Assembly (NCBI RefSeq): GCF_022385335.1
Contig: NZ_CP092431.1
Coordinates: forward strand, 124,001 to 188,000
Source: Streptomyces deccanensis
GTDB lineage: Bacteria; Actinomycetota; Actinomycetes; Streptomycetales; Streptomycetaceae
Reading direction: 5' to 3'
Length of the DNA: 64,000 nt
Part shown: piece by piece, positions 44,463 to 53,100 of the stretch
How positions within the stretch are numbered: the stretch's first letter is position 1
How the letters are laid out: each line of letters begins with the position of its first letter
The notes under the pieces: model-generated
Databases searched by the model: none
Seen by the model: only the letters and a program-made list of their open reading frames with translations
Told to the model about the DNA's origin: nothing
Made by a program: the position numbers and the translations under genes

Positions 44463-44637
44463 GGTTCCTCCCAGCAGGCCCCCGGGAACGACTCCGCACA
44501 TTCGTACGACGTCGAGCGTCACCTGTCCCTGCCCGTGTACACCACGAGCGGATTCCGAAACGCGGCGGTTGGAGTCCGGTCGAGGAGGAACTCGGAAGCG
44601 GGAGCGAAGACGATCGCCGACCCCTTGGAGTTCCGAC

Positions 44638-45822
44638 GTGTCCAGCCTCCCGCCTCCGTCGTATCCAGGACTCCACGAGGAGGTCGCCCGGCGCGCAGAC
44701 GCCCTGTGGGAGGTGGCGTGCGCTCTGCACGCGGATCCAGAGACCGCCTTCGCCGAACACCGGGCGACGGCCCTGCTCACCGACCGACTGCGCCGTGCGG
44801 GCTTCGAGGTGAGACGGAACGTGGCGGGCCTGCCCACGGCGTTCACGGCGGTCTCGGGCCGCGGCCGGCCCGCCGTGGCGCTCCTGCTGGAGTACGACGC
44901 CCTGCCCGGGCTCGGGCACGCCTGCGGCCACAATCTGATCGCCGCCGCCGGCCTCGGCGCCGCGCTGGTCGTGCACGCCCTACGGCACGGTACCGAGGGC
45001 TCGGTGGTGGCAGTGGGGACGCCGGCCGAGGAGGGCGGCGGCGGCAAGGCACTCGAGGTGCAGGCAGGTGTGTTCGACGACGTCGACGCCGCCCTGATGT
45101 TCCATCCCGGCGTGTACGACTGGGTACGGGCGCCCCTGACGGCGCAGGAGCAGTACCGGGTCGCCTTCCGGGGCCGGGCTGCCCATCCCACGGGCGACCC
45201 GACCCAAGGCATCGACGCCCTCGCGGCGTTGATCGAGCTGTTCAACGTCCTGTCGGCGCTCGGCCGTCGGCTGCCGCAGGGATCGCACGTCCAGGGGATC
45301 ATCACGCACGGCGGCACCGCGACCAACGTCGTGCCCGACCTCGCCGAGGGCCGCTTCGGACTGCGGGCGGCGACCACCGCCGCCCTGGACGACCTGGCCG
45401 CGCGCTTGCACGCCGCGGCGGAGGGCGTCGCGCGAGCCACCGGCACCTCCTGCCAGGTGGAGCGGGCCGGCGTTCGCTATGAACACTTCCGGGACAGCCG
45501 GGTGCTGTCCGACCGCTTCGCCGACCGTCTCAGCCGGTCCGGGATCACCCTCACACCACCCGAACCCGGCGTCTACCTGGGCTCATCGGACATCGGCAAC
45601 GTCAGCGGCCGTGTGCCCGCCATCCACCCCTTCGTCGCGATCATGGACTCCGGCGGCAGCGACCACACCCCCGAGTTCGCCACGGCCGCAGCCTCCGAAC
45701 CCGCCCGCAAGGTCCTCACAGCCGTGGTCGAGGCGCTGGCCGGCACGGCGTTGGACGTCCTGCGAGACCCGGATCTACGCAATCGTGCCTGGGACCGGCA
45801 CGCCGCCCGCGACGGAGGTTGA
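44638..45822 (+). CDS. M20-family amidohydrolase (AbgB/PM20-like)
   Basis: A 394-residue metallopeptidase-fold hydrolase. LLEYDALPGLGHACGHNLIA carries the first metal ligands, GTPAEEGGGGKALE the catalytic and bridging glutamates, and FRGRAAHPTGDPTQGIDAL the dimerisation domain. The EYDALPGLGHACGHN form is that of AbgB/p-aminobenzoyl-glutamate and N-acyl-peptide hydrolases. GTG 44638 follows TTGGAG. Divergent from the PLP decarboxylase; the two could act on the same amino-acid derivative, but there is no direct evidence. Confidence 0.87.
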   Translation: MSSLPPPSYPGLHEEVARRADALWEVACALHADPETAFAEHRATALLTDRLRRAGFEVRRNVAGLPTAFTAVSGRGRPAVALLLEYDALPGLGHACGHNLIAAAGLGAALVVHALRHGTEGSVVAVGTPAEEGGGGKALEVQAGVFDDVDAALMFHPGVYDWVRAPLTAQEQYRVAFRGRAAHPTGDPTQGIDALAALIELFNVLSALGRRLPQGSHVQGIITHGGTATNVVPDLAEGRFGLRAATTAALDDLAARLHAAAEGVARATGTSCQVERAGVRYEHFRDSRVLSDRFADRLSRSGITLTPPEPGVYLGSSDIGNVSGRVPAIHPFVAIMDSGGSDHTPEFATAAASEPARKVLTAVVEALAGTALDVLRDPDLRNRAWDRHAARDGG

Positions 45823-46184
45823 ACGCTGTTCTCATGCCGGACCCGCCTGCCGAACCCTTATGCAGGACCTTGGTCCTGGGGGCGGCGGCCTCGTTCACAG
45901 GGGCTTCATGTGTTCGTCCGGCCAACTTCCCATCCGACAGGCGAGATTGGCACGGCTCACCGCAGATGCGGCCTGGCGGGCCGGGCCTGGCGGGTGAACG
46001 TACGTATGCGATTACGTAGTTCTACTGGCGCCTCGGGAAGGCAGCCTTGCGAGACTCGCCGATGCCGCTTTCTGACGGAGCGGTGGTGCCACGCCAGGGA
46101 GCTTGCTGCCTCCCTACAGGGCAACCGTCGCTAGCCGTCCAACAGGTAGCAAACACTGTCCGGTCAAGAGAGCCCGGCTGAACA
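45823..46184. other. Intergenic with a TACGTA inverted repeat
   Basis: About 360 bases. Perfect arms TACGTA (46001-46006) and TACGTA (46013-46018) around TGCGAT form a clear operator-like or promoter-proximal palindrome. No other gene is seen. Confidence 0.45.
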
Positions 46185-46385
46185 TTGGAGCGTCCTCCGT
46201 TGGTTTCCAAGACTCGTGTCCTTCTGGGCATGCTCGTGCTCCTGGCGCTGGCCCTCGGCGCCATCGCCCTGCTCGCGGCCATGAAAGCCGATGCCACCTG
46301 GTTCACGATCGTGCCTCTCGGCATCCTCGTGATCGGCGCGTCCGTCGTCCAGTCGCTCGGATGGTTCAACAAGAAGGGCCAGTGA
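46185..46385 (+). CDS. Small two-helix membrane protein
   Basis: A 66-residue protein read from a TTG at 46185, or 61 residues from the TTG at 46200. It has two hydrophobic segments, VLLGMLVLLALALGAIALLA and WFTIVPLGILVIGASVVQSL, separated by a short charged loop (AMKADAT) and closed by GWFNKKGQ. It looks like the small membrane proteins commonly found in streptomycetes; no function is known to me. The ribosome site is weak, so the exact start is uncertain. Confidence 0.55.
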   Translation: MERPPLVSKTRVLLGMLVLLALALGAIALLAAMKADATWFTIVPLGILVIGASVVQSLGWFNKKGQ

Positions 46386-46642
46386 CTGGCCTGGTGACTC
46401 GCAGGGCACGCAGGCTCATCCGGTGCCGTCGAGCAGCGAGTCTGCAACCTTCCTGCCCGACTGATCGCGGCCACGGCTGACCGCCGCCGCCCGTGTAGGA
46501 CGGCAGTTCATGGGAGGGAGACTTCGTATCGCCGGGACTGCTCGTCGCAGTCGACGCACTGGCGGTTGCTCGACGAGACCCTGTCGTGCCGCAGGATCGG
46601 AATCCGATTGCTCCTTCGCGACCGGTTGCGGATCCTGCTGGG

Positions 46643-47506
46643 ATGCGCTTCTCCATCAACATCCCCAACTTCGGTGACTTCGCCGACCCCCGTAACGTCG
46701 CGGCCGTGGCGGTTGCCGCCGAACAGGCCGGCTGGGACGGACTCTTCGTCTGGGACCACGTACTGCATCGACAACATCAGGGCCGCCCCTTCGGAGACCC
46801 GTGGATGCTGCTGACTGCGGCCGCGTTGGCGACCTCGCGGATCCGGTTGGGCACGTTACTGACGCCGGTCCCCCGTTATCGTCCGCAGCAACTTGCCCGC
46901 CAGGTGGCCACCCTGGACCATCTCAGCGGCGGCCGGGTGATCTTCGCAGCCGGTCTGGGAGGGCCGGTCGAGGACGAGTACCGCAGCTTCGGAGACACCG
47001 CTGAGCCACGCTTCCTCGCCGAGCGGCTGGACGAGGGACTGGGGTTGTTGAGGCGCTGGTGGTCCGGTGAGTCGGTGGACCACCGTGGCCGGCACTACGA
47101 GGTCCGGGACGTGACGCTGTTGCCTGCAACAGTGCAGCGGCCTGGTCCGCCGGTGTGGATCGGCGGGTTCTGGCCGCGTCGCCCGCCGATGCGGCGGGCA
47201 GCACGGTGGGACGGGGCGGTGCCTCTTTTCGAGACGGCCCGGCATGGGCATGTGCCCGATGTGGCAGAGGTTCGGGAGCTTGTCGGTTATGTGCGCAAGC
47301 ACCGTAGGGGTGGGGCCGAGCGGCCCTTCGAGTTCGTGCTCGGCGGTGCCACGTCCTCGGACGCCGTGAAGGCCAAGGACGTGACCGGTCCGCTGCGTGA
47401 CGCCGGCGCCACCTGGTGGGACGAGCGGCAGGTCCAGACGGGCCCCGATCTGGATCGCCTGTCCCCGGTAATGCGCCGGATCGAGGCGGGGCCGCCGGTG
47501 ATCTGA
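46643..47506 (+). CDS. LLM-class flavin-dependent oxidoreductase, contains a TTA codon
   Basis: A 287-residue luciferase-like flavoenzyme (F420 or FMN dependent). It has INIPNFGDFADP, AEQAGWDGLFVWDHVL, IRLGTLLTPVPRYRPQQLAR, LDHLSGGRVIFAAGLG and PPVWIGGFWPRR, all conserved LLM blocks. Codon 72 (46856-46858) is TTA, the rare leucine codon that in Streptomyces needs the bldA tRNA, so its translation may be delayed to development. Start ATG at 46643 has only a weak upstream site (GCTGGG). Followed directly by a transposase fossil. Substrate unknown. Confidence 0.88.
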   Translation: MRFSINIPNFGDFADPRNVAAVAVAAEQAGWDGLFVWDHVLHRQHQGRPFGDPWMLLTAAALATSRIRLGTLLTPVPRYRPQQLARQVATLDHLSGGRVIFAAGLGGPVEDEYRSFGDTAEPRFLAERLDEGLGLLRRWWSGESVDHRGRHYEVRDVTLLPATVQRPGPPVWIGGFWPRRPPMRRAARWDGAVPLFETARHGHVPDVAEVRELVGYVRKHRRGGAERPFEFVLGGATSSDAVKAKDVTGPLRDAGATWWDERQVQTGPDLDRLSPVMRRIEAGPPVI

Positions 47507-47956
47507 TCAGCGTTTCGTGGGTGTGCCGGGTTTGTCGGTGGGCTTCTTCGGTCGCTTGTCGGGCCGGTAGCTGGGGCCGTTCATGATGACCTGCGGACGC
47601 TTGCGGCCTGCCGGATGGCGAGGTGGCCCGACCGGGCCGAACAGGATGACGGACCCGCCGGAGTGAGCCATCGCAGGGCGGCCAGGTCGCGGATCTGGGC
47701 GCCGGCCAGTTTCGGGGAGGCGTTGAAGTCGAACCCTTCCAGGGTGGATTCTGCTCGAACTTCGCTTTGCGCAGGGGGCGTTCGAAGTCAACGGTCTCGC
47801 GACGGGTGTCTCGTCCTGCAGAGCGCCCTGGAGGAAGTCGGGGTGGCCGAGTTCGCCGCCGTGGGCCTGGGTGAGGCGGGCGTCGAAAGTTTCCAGCATC
47901 CCTGACAGCCGCAGGGTCTTGAGCGATTCACGCAGGGCGGTGGTCATCACGCTCAT
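47507..47956 (-). pseudogene. IS21 IstB-like gene, frameshifted with internal deletion
   Basis: From the ATG at 47956 it reads MSVMTTALRESLKTLRLSGM and TFDARLTQAHGGELGHPDFL, standard IstB. The frame then shifts: EGFDFNASPKLAGAQIRDLA is found in another frame, then it returns to SGGSVILFGPVG. After this first half of Walker A the sequence jumps straight to the very end of IstB, VIMNGPSYRPDKRPKK. More than 100 residues, including the rest of the ATPase core, are deleted. No istA partner survives. Confidence 0.85.
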
Positions 47957-48049
47957 CGGGCGGCCTCCTCGGCGTCACCGCGGTCCTGGTCGTCGTGGAG
48001 CCGGCCCGGAGTCTGCTGGGGATGGCGAACAGGCCCTCAGCTTGTTCTT

Positions 48050-48087
48050 CAACCTCCGTCGGCGTTGTGTGGTGCCGACGGAGGTTG
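48050..48087. terminator. Perfect 14-bp stem-loop
   Basis: CAACCTCCGTCGGC (48050-48063) and GCCGACGGAGGTTG (48074-48087) pair perfectly around a ten-base loop. It is just downstream of the minus-strand dehydrogenase stop at 48110, so it probably terminates that gene; an IS end is the alternative. Confidence 0.6.
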
Positions 48088-48109
48088 GGACGGTGTCGAA
48101 TCCGGCCGC

Positions 48110-49042
48110 TTACTCGAGATCGAGGACGGCTTTGCCGTGAAGGCGCCGGCCGAGCAGTGCCTGTACTGCCTCGGAGTGGCGAGTCCAGGGGCCGCGCCAG
48201 CTGATGCCCGGATCGAGTCGGCCTGCAGCGATCTCTCTGGCCAGCCAGGTCAGATCGGCGGAGAAGTCGATGGTGGGGTCGCCGAAGAGGAAGAAGGTGC
48301 GGATCGACCGGTCGTGCCGTCCTCCGTTGCCCAGCAGAGCATCCGGTGGCAGCACTACGTCGGCCTCGGAGGAGCGGCCCACGCTGTAGAGGATGCCGCC
48401 GGCCGACAAGGTGGCGAAGGCGTCGACGAGGTACTGTCCGCCGACGTTGTCGAGAACGGCAGACACGGGCTGCCGCGCGGCGGCCGGCTCGGGGTGGACC
48501 TCGTGGGCGCCCAGGGCTCGCAGTCCGTCCGCCTGGGCGGGGTTCCGGCTGATGGCAACGACGTGCGCGCCCGAGCGGGCGGCCAACTGGACGGCGTAGC
48601 GGCCGACGCCGCCGGAAGCACCGGTGACCATCACGCGGCGACCGAGCAGCGATCCCATCCGGCGCAGCACGTGCAGGGCGCTCAGTCCGGCGACGGGGAC
48701 GGTGCTCAGTGCGCCGGGGTCGGCGTCCTTCGGTGCGGTGCCGAGCCGGGCGGCGGGTACGGCTCGCAGCTCGGCCCAGCCGGTCTCGCCGAGAGTGACG
48801 ACCCTCTCTCCCTCAGCCGGGCCGGAGCCGTCGGCGGCCGCTTGGACGACCACGCCGGCCGCGTCCCAGCCGAGCACGGTGCCGCCCGGCATCTGCGGAC
48901 GGGTCGCCTCATGGACTTCACCGAAGTTCAGCGATACCGCCTCAACCCGCACGAGCGCCTCGTGGGCGGCGGGCCGCGGTGCGGGGATGTCCGTCAGTGA
49001 CAGGTGACCGGGTGAGGTGTGGTCGACGACGAGTGCGCGCAC
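48110..49042 (-). CDS. Zinc-independent MDR oxidoreductase (quinone oxidoreductase type)
   Basis: A 310-residue enzyme of the MDR superfamily. N-terminal RALVVDHTSPGHLSLTDIPA and SLNFGEVHEA (GroES-like), then VMVTGASGGVGRYAVQLAAR for NADPH and ISRNPAQADGLRALGAHEV. Zinc ligands are absent. The start is chosen as GTG 49042 (VRALVVDH), which matches the usual family opening and has AAAGGGAT upstream; a longer frame to 49069 begins before this. Divergent from a TetR gene across a 54-base gap with a repeated AAGTGCCA word. Probably NADPH-dependent reduction of a quinone or enone. Confidence 0.86.
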   Translation of the reverse strand: MRALVVDHTSPGHLSLTDIPAPRPAAHEALVRVEAVSLNFGEVHEATRPQMPGGTVLGWDAAGVVVQAAADGSGPAEGERVVTLGETGWAELRAVPAARLGTAPKDADPGALSTVPVAGLSALHVLRRMGSLLGRRVMVTGASGGVGRYAVQLAARSGAHVVAISRNPAQADGLRALGAHEVHPEPAAARQPVSAVLDNVGGQYLVDAFATLSAGGILYSVGRSSEADVVLPPDALLGNGGRHDRSIRTFFLFGDPTIDFSADLTWLAREIAAGRLDPGISWRGPWTRHSEAVQALLGRRLHGKAVLDLE

Positions 49043-49096
49043 GGGGAGATCCCTTTCATGAAGTGCCACAGTGTGGCGTTTGCCTCAGTAGAGCAT

Positions 49097-49735
49097 ATGC
49101 TCGGTCTCGGCATGCTTGATAAAGTGCCAAGGGTGACCACCTCCGAGCAGCCCGCCACCTTGCGCGAACGGAAGAAGCTCCGCACTCGCCAGGCATTGAT
49201 CGATACCGCCGTCACGCTCTTCGGCGACCGCGGATTCGACAACACTCCTCTGGACGCGCTGCTGGAGCAGGTGGAGGTGTCCCGGCGGACCTTCTTCCGC
49301 AACTTCCGCTCCAAGGAGGACGTGGCACTCACCGCCGTAACGCAGCTCTGGGACGTCTACCTGGAAGTGTTGGACGGCATCAAGAAGTCCGGGCCGCTGG
49401 CCGACGTCTTCCTCGACGCCATGCTGACCACTCTCGAGCGCATGGATGAGGACTGGTACCGACGCTTCCCACTCACGCTGCGGCTGATTGCCGATTCGCC
49501 CGCACTCGACGGGTACACGCGCCGACACTGCGCCGAAGTCCAGGCCGAGATCGCTCGCAGGCTCGGCGGACAGAGCCGTCTCGAGCTGCGGCTCGTCATC
49601 GAGTTCTTCTTGGCATCCTGGCGCTGCACTCTGGACGAATGGCTGCCCGACTGCATACCGGGCGAACTTCCCGCACTCTTGCGCCGGTCCTGCTCATCCA
49701 TGAACTCCGCCCTCAGCTTGTCTTTCATGGCCTGA
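49097..49735 (+). CDS. TetR-family repressor
   Basis: A regulator of 212 residues from ATG 49097, or 200 from GTG 49133 (VTTSEQPATLRERKKLRTRQ). The HTH reads FGDRGFDNTPLDALLEQVEV then SRRTFFRNFRSKEDVAL. The C-terminal domain has YRRFPLTLRLIADSPALDGY, as in a group of actinobacterial TetRs. AAGTGCCA at 49061-49068 and 49122-49129 and a GCCA-N5-TGGC palindrome near 49065 are candidate operators. GATAAA at 49117 shortly before GTG 49133 would allow a leaderless message, which would make the shorter form correct. Likely target: the divergent MDR gene. Confidence 0.82.
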   Translation: MLGLGMLDKVPRVTTSEQPATLRERKKLRTRQALIDTAVTLFGDRGFDNTPLDALLEQVEVSRRTFFRNFRSKEDVALTAVTQLWDVYLEVLDGIKKSGPLADVFLDAMLTTLERMDEDWYRRFPLTLRLIADSPALDGYTRRHCAEVQAEIARRLGGQSRLELRLVIEFFLASWRCTLDEWLPDCIPGELPALLRRSCSSMNSALSLSFMA

Positions 49736-49894
49736 GGTCGAGATGGGCCTCGAACTTGCCTGCACACCTGGGCGTTCGTCGGACGCCGGGGCGGCTTTCG
49801 TCTGATCATGTGCTCCCACCAAGGTGCACCGATCAAGACGAAGGCCGCGAAGGTCAGTCTGCTGCAGACGCTGGCCCCGGGGATGTGTTCGCAC

Positions 49895-50176
49895 AAGCGT
49901 CCGGCTTCCGGGCCGACTTATTCGACTGCCTGACCACGCGCGGGGACGAACCGTTCGAGCTCGTGGACGCGTTGCTCTGCGCGCCCGGTCCGGTGACCAC
50001 CCCGGTGGACCTCACGCTGCTGGCCGAGCACCGGCGCGGGCAGGGCACGATGTAAGACGCGCTGAACTGCGGGAACGTGGACGTTCCCCGGCTGCGGCAG
50101 GTGCTGGCCGGCCTGCCGATGCCGCAGGCCGCCGACGGGCGCCTGGTCCTCGCGGTTGACATCAGCCCCTGGCTTG
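49895..50176 (+). pseudogene. IS701-family transposase, N-terminal fossil with in-frame stop
   Basis: The plus strand encodes SGFRADLFDCLTTRGDEPFE, LVDALLCAPGPVTTPVDLTL, LAEHRRGQGTM, a stop (TAA at 50053), then DALNCGNVDVPRLRQVLAGL and ADGRLVLAVDISPWL. These are the opening blocks of streptomycete IS701-type transposases in order. The stop replaces a tyrosine codon. The match ends where an oppositely oriented IS110 fossil begins. Confidence 0.75.
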
Positions 50177-50440
50177 GCACCGGGGACAGGCCGGCGAACG
50201 CCGCCAGACGGTCGGCGGTGCCAAGGGCTTCCATGTCACCGACCGTTGCGGCGATGAAGGTGGCTCCGAGCATGGCGCCCATGCCGGGCAGGCTGCGGAT
50301 CACCTTGGCGTGCGGGTGATCGTGGAACCGGGCCTCCATGCGCGTCGCCGCACTTCTTCCGCAGGCCAGGAACCCCTTGGGCCACGCGGAGCGGTAGAGC
50401 GCGCTGGCCTCCAGGAGCAGCTGCCGGGTTGGCGCGACGA
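50177..50440 (-). pseudogene. IS110-family transposase, C-terminal fossil
   Basis: The minus strand encodes MEARFHDHPHAKVIRSLPGM, GAMLGATFIAATVGDMEALG and TADRLAAFAGLSPVP. This is the conserved transposase_20 region of IS110 (PGMG..LGA.FLA..GD...F.SADRLAAYAGLAP), with decayed sequence before it. It is fused to the IS701 fossil near 50177, and neither element is complete. Confidence 0.75.
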
Positions 50441-50640
50441 TCTTGCTTGCATGTGCGCGGACTGCTGGAGGCGTTCGGTGCCGGAGGCATCGACACCGCC
50501 TTCGTTTTCGCCTTCGCGCGCTGCGGCTTCCCGCACGGCATCTCGAAAACGGCTCCGGCGCTGCCTACCCCGACATGCTGCGGGAGCCCGAGGCTGCGCG
50601 TTCAGGACGGACCATCGCCGACTGCTGCCGCGGCTGAAGG
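50441..50640 (+). pseudogene. C-terminal fossil of a conserved streptomycete protein
   Basis: The plus strand reads VRGLLEAFGAGGIDTAFVFA and FARCGFPHG, then changes frame to LENGSGAAYPDMLREPEAA and TIADCCRG. This looks like the tail of a glycoside-hydrolase-like protein common in streptomycetes, in which an IDTAFVF(T)FARY segment is followed by GxxYPDMPWEPKAAFxALAxxY. Internal residues between the two blocks are deleted. Assignment is from memory of the pattern and is tentative. Confidence 0.5.
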
Positions 50641-50748
50641 GCTGAACCCCGCCCTCGCAGGCGTCGAGAGTATGCGAGCGAATACATAGGTGGGTGGGGA
50701 ACGGGACGGGGCACTCGTATTCTCCCGACCGATCGAAGGAGTCGATTC

Positions 50749-50991
50749 GTGATCATCGCCGCAGTTGTCGGAGTGTGTGTCGTCCTGGCCGTGCTGGCCT
50801 TCCTCGTCCCGCGTCTGTCCCGTCATCCCGAACGCGGTACCCAGCGTTCGCTCGGCGCCGGCGCGCGAGCCGGCGGCAAGGCGCCCGGTGTCCTGGGTCG
50901 GCTCTTCAGCAAGCCGTTCCGGACGAGTTCCCGCGCCGTGGGCCGCAGCGGCTCGGCCGGCCGCCGCACCCGTGGCCGCATGCCCCTCTGA
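50749..50991 (+). CDS. Small membrane-anchored basic protein (conserved in streptomycetes)
   Basis: An 80-residue protein from a GTG at 50749 with AAGGAG nine bases upstream. One N-terminal membrane helix, IIAAVVGVCVVLAVLAFLVP, is followed by a glycine/arginine/serine-rich basic tail: RSLGAGARAGGKAPGVLGRL, FSKPFRTSSRAVGRSGSAGR. I recognise the overall form as a small conserved streptomycete protein of unknown function. The tail faces the cytoplasm by the positive-inside rule and may bind nucleic acid or polyphosphate; it lies 36 bases before a polyphosphate kinase gene. Confidence 0.75.
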   Translation: MIIAAVVGVCVVLAVLAFLVPRLSRHPERGTQRSLGAGARAGGKAPGVLGRLFSKPFRTSSRAVGRSGSAGRRTRGRMPL

Positions 50992-51027
50992 CCTCGGCGC
51001 ATACAGAGCTCACTCGGGAGTGGTGTG

Positions 51028-51984
51028 ATGAACGCTGAACAGGGCGACCGGCTCCTGGACGGGCTGACCGTGGACACCAGCCGACGAGAGCGGCCGGTCC
51101 TGCTGGACGGGGCCGGCCGCCCCCTCAGGACTTGGCGCGAGAACCATCCGTACGACCACAGGGTCAGCCGCCAGGCGTACGAGCGGCGCAAGCGTGTCCT
51201 CCAGATCGAGCTGCTCAAGCTTCAGCGGTGGGTCAAGGACACCGGCGCACGCGTGATCGTGGTGTGCGAAGGGCGCGACGCGGCGGGCAAAGGCGGCACG
51301 ATCCAACGCCTCACCGAGCGTCTCAACCCCCGCGGCGCACGTGTTGTGGCCCTGGACAGGCCCACCGAGCGGGAGACGGGGCAGTGGTACTTCCAGCGGT
51401 ACGTCACCCACCTGCCGACGGCGGGAGAGATCGTGTTCTTCGACCGTTCCTGGTACAACCGGGCCGGCGTGGAGCGTGTGATGGGCTACTGCTCGAAGGA
51501 CGAGTACGAGCTGTTCCTCGCTCAGTGCCCTGCCTTCGAGCGGATGCTCGTCGACGACGGCATCGTGCTGGTCAAGTTCTGGTTCTCCGTCTCCCGCGCC
51601 GAACAGCGCACCCGTTTCGCCATCCGGCAGGTCGACCCGGTACGCCAGTGGAAACTCTCCCCCACCGACCTGGCCTCGCTGGACCGGTGGGACGACTACA
51701 CCGAGGCCAAGGTCGACATGTTCCGCGCCACCGACACCGAATGCGCCCCCTGGACCGTCGTCAAGAGCAACGACAAACGTCGCGCGCGACTGGAGACCAT
51801 GCGCAGTCTGCTGTCGCGCATCGACTACGCCAGCAAGGATCCCGAGGCGGTGGGCACCCCTGATCCGCTCATCGTCGGCGCCGCGAACACCCTGCTGGAG
51901 CCCGGAGAGGAAGACACCACGCTGTCACCCACCCCTCTGTCCCCCCGCACCAGCGGGCCCGGCAACCACCCCGAAAACCCCTGA
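51028..51984 (+). CDS. ppk2: Polyphosphate kinase 2
   Basis: A 318-residue PPK2 that transfers phosphate between polyphosphate and nucleotides. Walker A is CEGRDAAGKGGTIQ, the lid region PTERETGQWYFQRYVTHLPT, and Walker B with DRSWYNRAGVERVMGYC. FRATDTECAPWTVVKSNDKR is the conserved C-terminal block. The length and the one-domain form put it in the PPK2 class I or III group; the direction (GTP or ATP synthesis) cannot be read. The ATG at 51028 follows GGGAG; an adjacent GTG is possible. A non-family tail of about 40 residues is proline/threonine-rich. Confidence 0.92.
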   Translation: MNAEQGDRLLDGLTVDTSRRERPVLLDGAGRPLRTWRENHPYDHRVSRQAYERRKRVLQIELLKLQRWVKDTGARVIVVCEGRDAAGKGGTIQRLTERLNPRGARVVALDRPTERETGQWYFQRYVTHLPTAGEIVFFDRSWYNRAGVERVMGYCSKDEYELFLAQCPAFERMLVDDGIVLVKFWFSVSRAEQRTRFAIRQVDPVRQWKLSPTDLASLDRWDDYTEAKVDMFRATDTECAPWTVVKSNDKRRARLETMRSLLSRIDYASKDPEAVGTPDPLIVGAANTLLEPGEEDTTLSPTPLSPRTSGPGNHPENP

Positions 51985-52175
51985 CCGCCGACCACCGTGA
52001 TCGTCCGGTCGTACGGTTCTCCCTACTCGCCGGACAGGATCTGTAAACGTGCAGGCCAGGGCTACATGAAAGTGTGCGGTGACCGGATGCGCCGGACGCC
52101 GGCATGGGGCGTCGGACCAGGCTCGCTGAGCTTCGGCATAGGGAATCGTGAGCCGCGTTTCGGCGTTCTCGCAGC

Positions 52176-52619
52176 ATGGGTGATGCATCCCGTCAGGACC
52201 CCGACGCCCCCGGTCCGCCCATCTCCTCGGACGCCCGCGCGCGCCTCGTAGCCGCCCGCGCCGAGACGCTCGCCCGGGCTGCCGCGCTGAGCCGCGACTT
52301 CGACGGGATCGTCGCGGCGAATGCCCTGATCGCTGTCGACGACGAGCACGACCCCGAAGGAGGCACCACGGCTTTCGAGCGTGCCCACGTGGCCGCCCTC
52401 ATGGCGCAAGCACGCGAGGACCTGAAGGAGCTGGACCGGGCGCTGGAACGACTCGACCGAGGACAGTACGGACGCTGCGAAGGCTGCGGCATGACGATCC
52501 CGCCCGAGCGTCTGGAGATCCGTCCGGCGACGACCACGTGTGTCCGCTGCGCCGAATCCGACGCACGCCGGCCGCCGCGCACCGGCCACCCGCTACGGCG
52601 TCCGCCGCACAACCCATGA
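52176..52619 (+). CDS. TraR/DksA-type zinc-finger protein
   Basis: A 147-residue DksA/TraR-family protein. The central coiled-coil region includes EDLKELDRALERLDRGQYGR, and the C4 zinc finger is CEGCG with CVRCA 21 residues later. The N-terminal part is longer than in TraR. The conserved GQYGRCEGCGxxIPxERL is diagnostic. Such proteins bind the RNA polymerase secondary channel; in actinobacteria the role is less clear. The ATG at 52176 has no strong ribosome site. It lies alone between ppk2 and a small ORF; both stress-related families may be linked. Confidence 0.85.
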   Translation: MGDASRQDPDAPGPPISSDARARLVAARAETLARAAALSRDFDGIVAANALIAVDDEHDPEGGTTAFERAHVAALMAQAREDLKELDRALERLDRGQYGRCEGCGMTIPPERLEIRPATTTCVRCAESDARRPPRTGHPLRRPPHNP

Positions 52620-52745
52620 GGGAGCATCGTGGGAAGTGCCCTGGCGCCTCCAGCGTCCGAGTAGCTACGGAAGGGGCCGAGCACCTGTTCGTCGTCGCTC
52701 AGGGCGATGGGTCGTCGGGTTCGTCGAGGTCGCTGGTCCTCGTGT

Positions 52746-52982
52746 ATGGAGGCGTGGGCGGAGTTCGTTGCGGACGTCGAAGAGGGCTTCGACACGATGT
52801 GGGCCTGGGAGTTTCTCCATGACATCGCCGATCGCGACTGGCTCCGCGACGCCTGGCCGATCCTGACCGAGCGGGTACGCGGACACCGTCAGGCCGAACT
52901 CGACGCCCTGGACGAGCGGTTCCGCGTGGCCACGGCACCGATCAGACCGATCGGTGCGAGCCACAACCTGATGTGCAACTGA
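52746..52982 (+). CDS. Small acidic hypothetical protein
   Basis: A 78-residue helical protein starting MEAWAEFVADVEEGFDTMWA. It is rich in tryptophan and acidic residues, with AWEFLHDIADRDWLRDAWPI then a helix RVRGHRQAELDALDERFRVA. No signal peptide or cysteine. I do not recognise it. Codon bias supports coding. ATG 52746 has GTCCTCGTGT before it and no good ribosome site, so the true start may be an in-frame GTG or ATG further upstream (to 52707). Confidence 0.5.
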   Translation: MEAWAEFVADVEEGFDTMWAWEFLHDIADRDWLRDAWPILTERVRGHRQAELDALDERFRVATAPIRPIGASHNLMCN

Positions 52983-53100
52983 GCCACTGCCTCCCACGTG
53001 GTCCCCGGCACCCGTCCATGTCGAGTGACTACGACCGCGACCCGTCGTGCAGCCAGAAAGCCAGCGGTGAAGGCGCGGGCCTGACGGGCGCAGCGCACCC

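Noticed and set aside
43022..45446. Extension of the PLP decarboxylase upstream to about 45446
   Set aside because: The added N-terminal part has no decarboxylase similarity, overlaps the M20 gene on the other strand, and the ATG at 44462 has a strong ribosome site.
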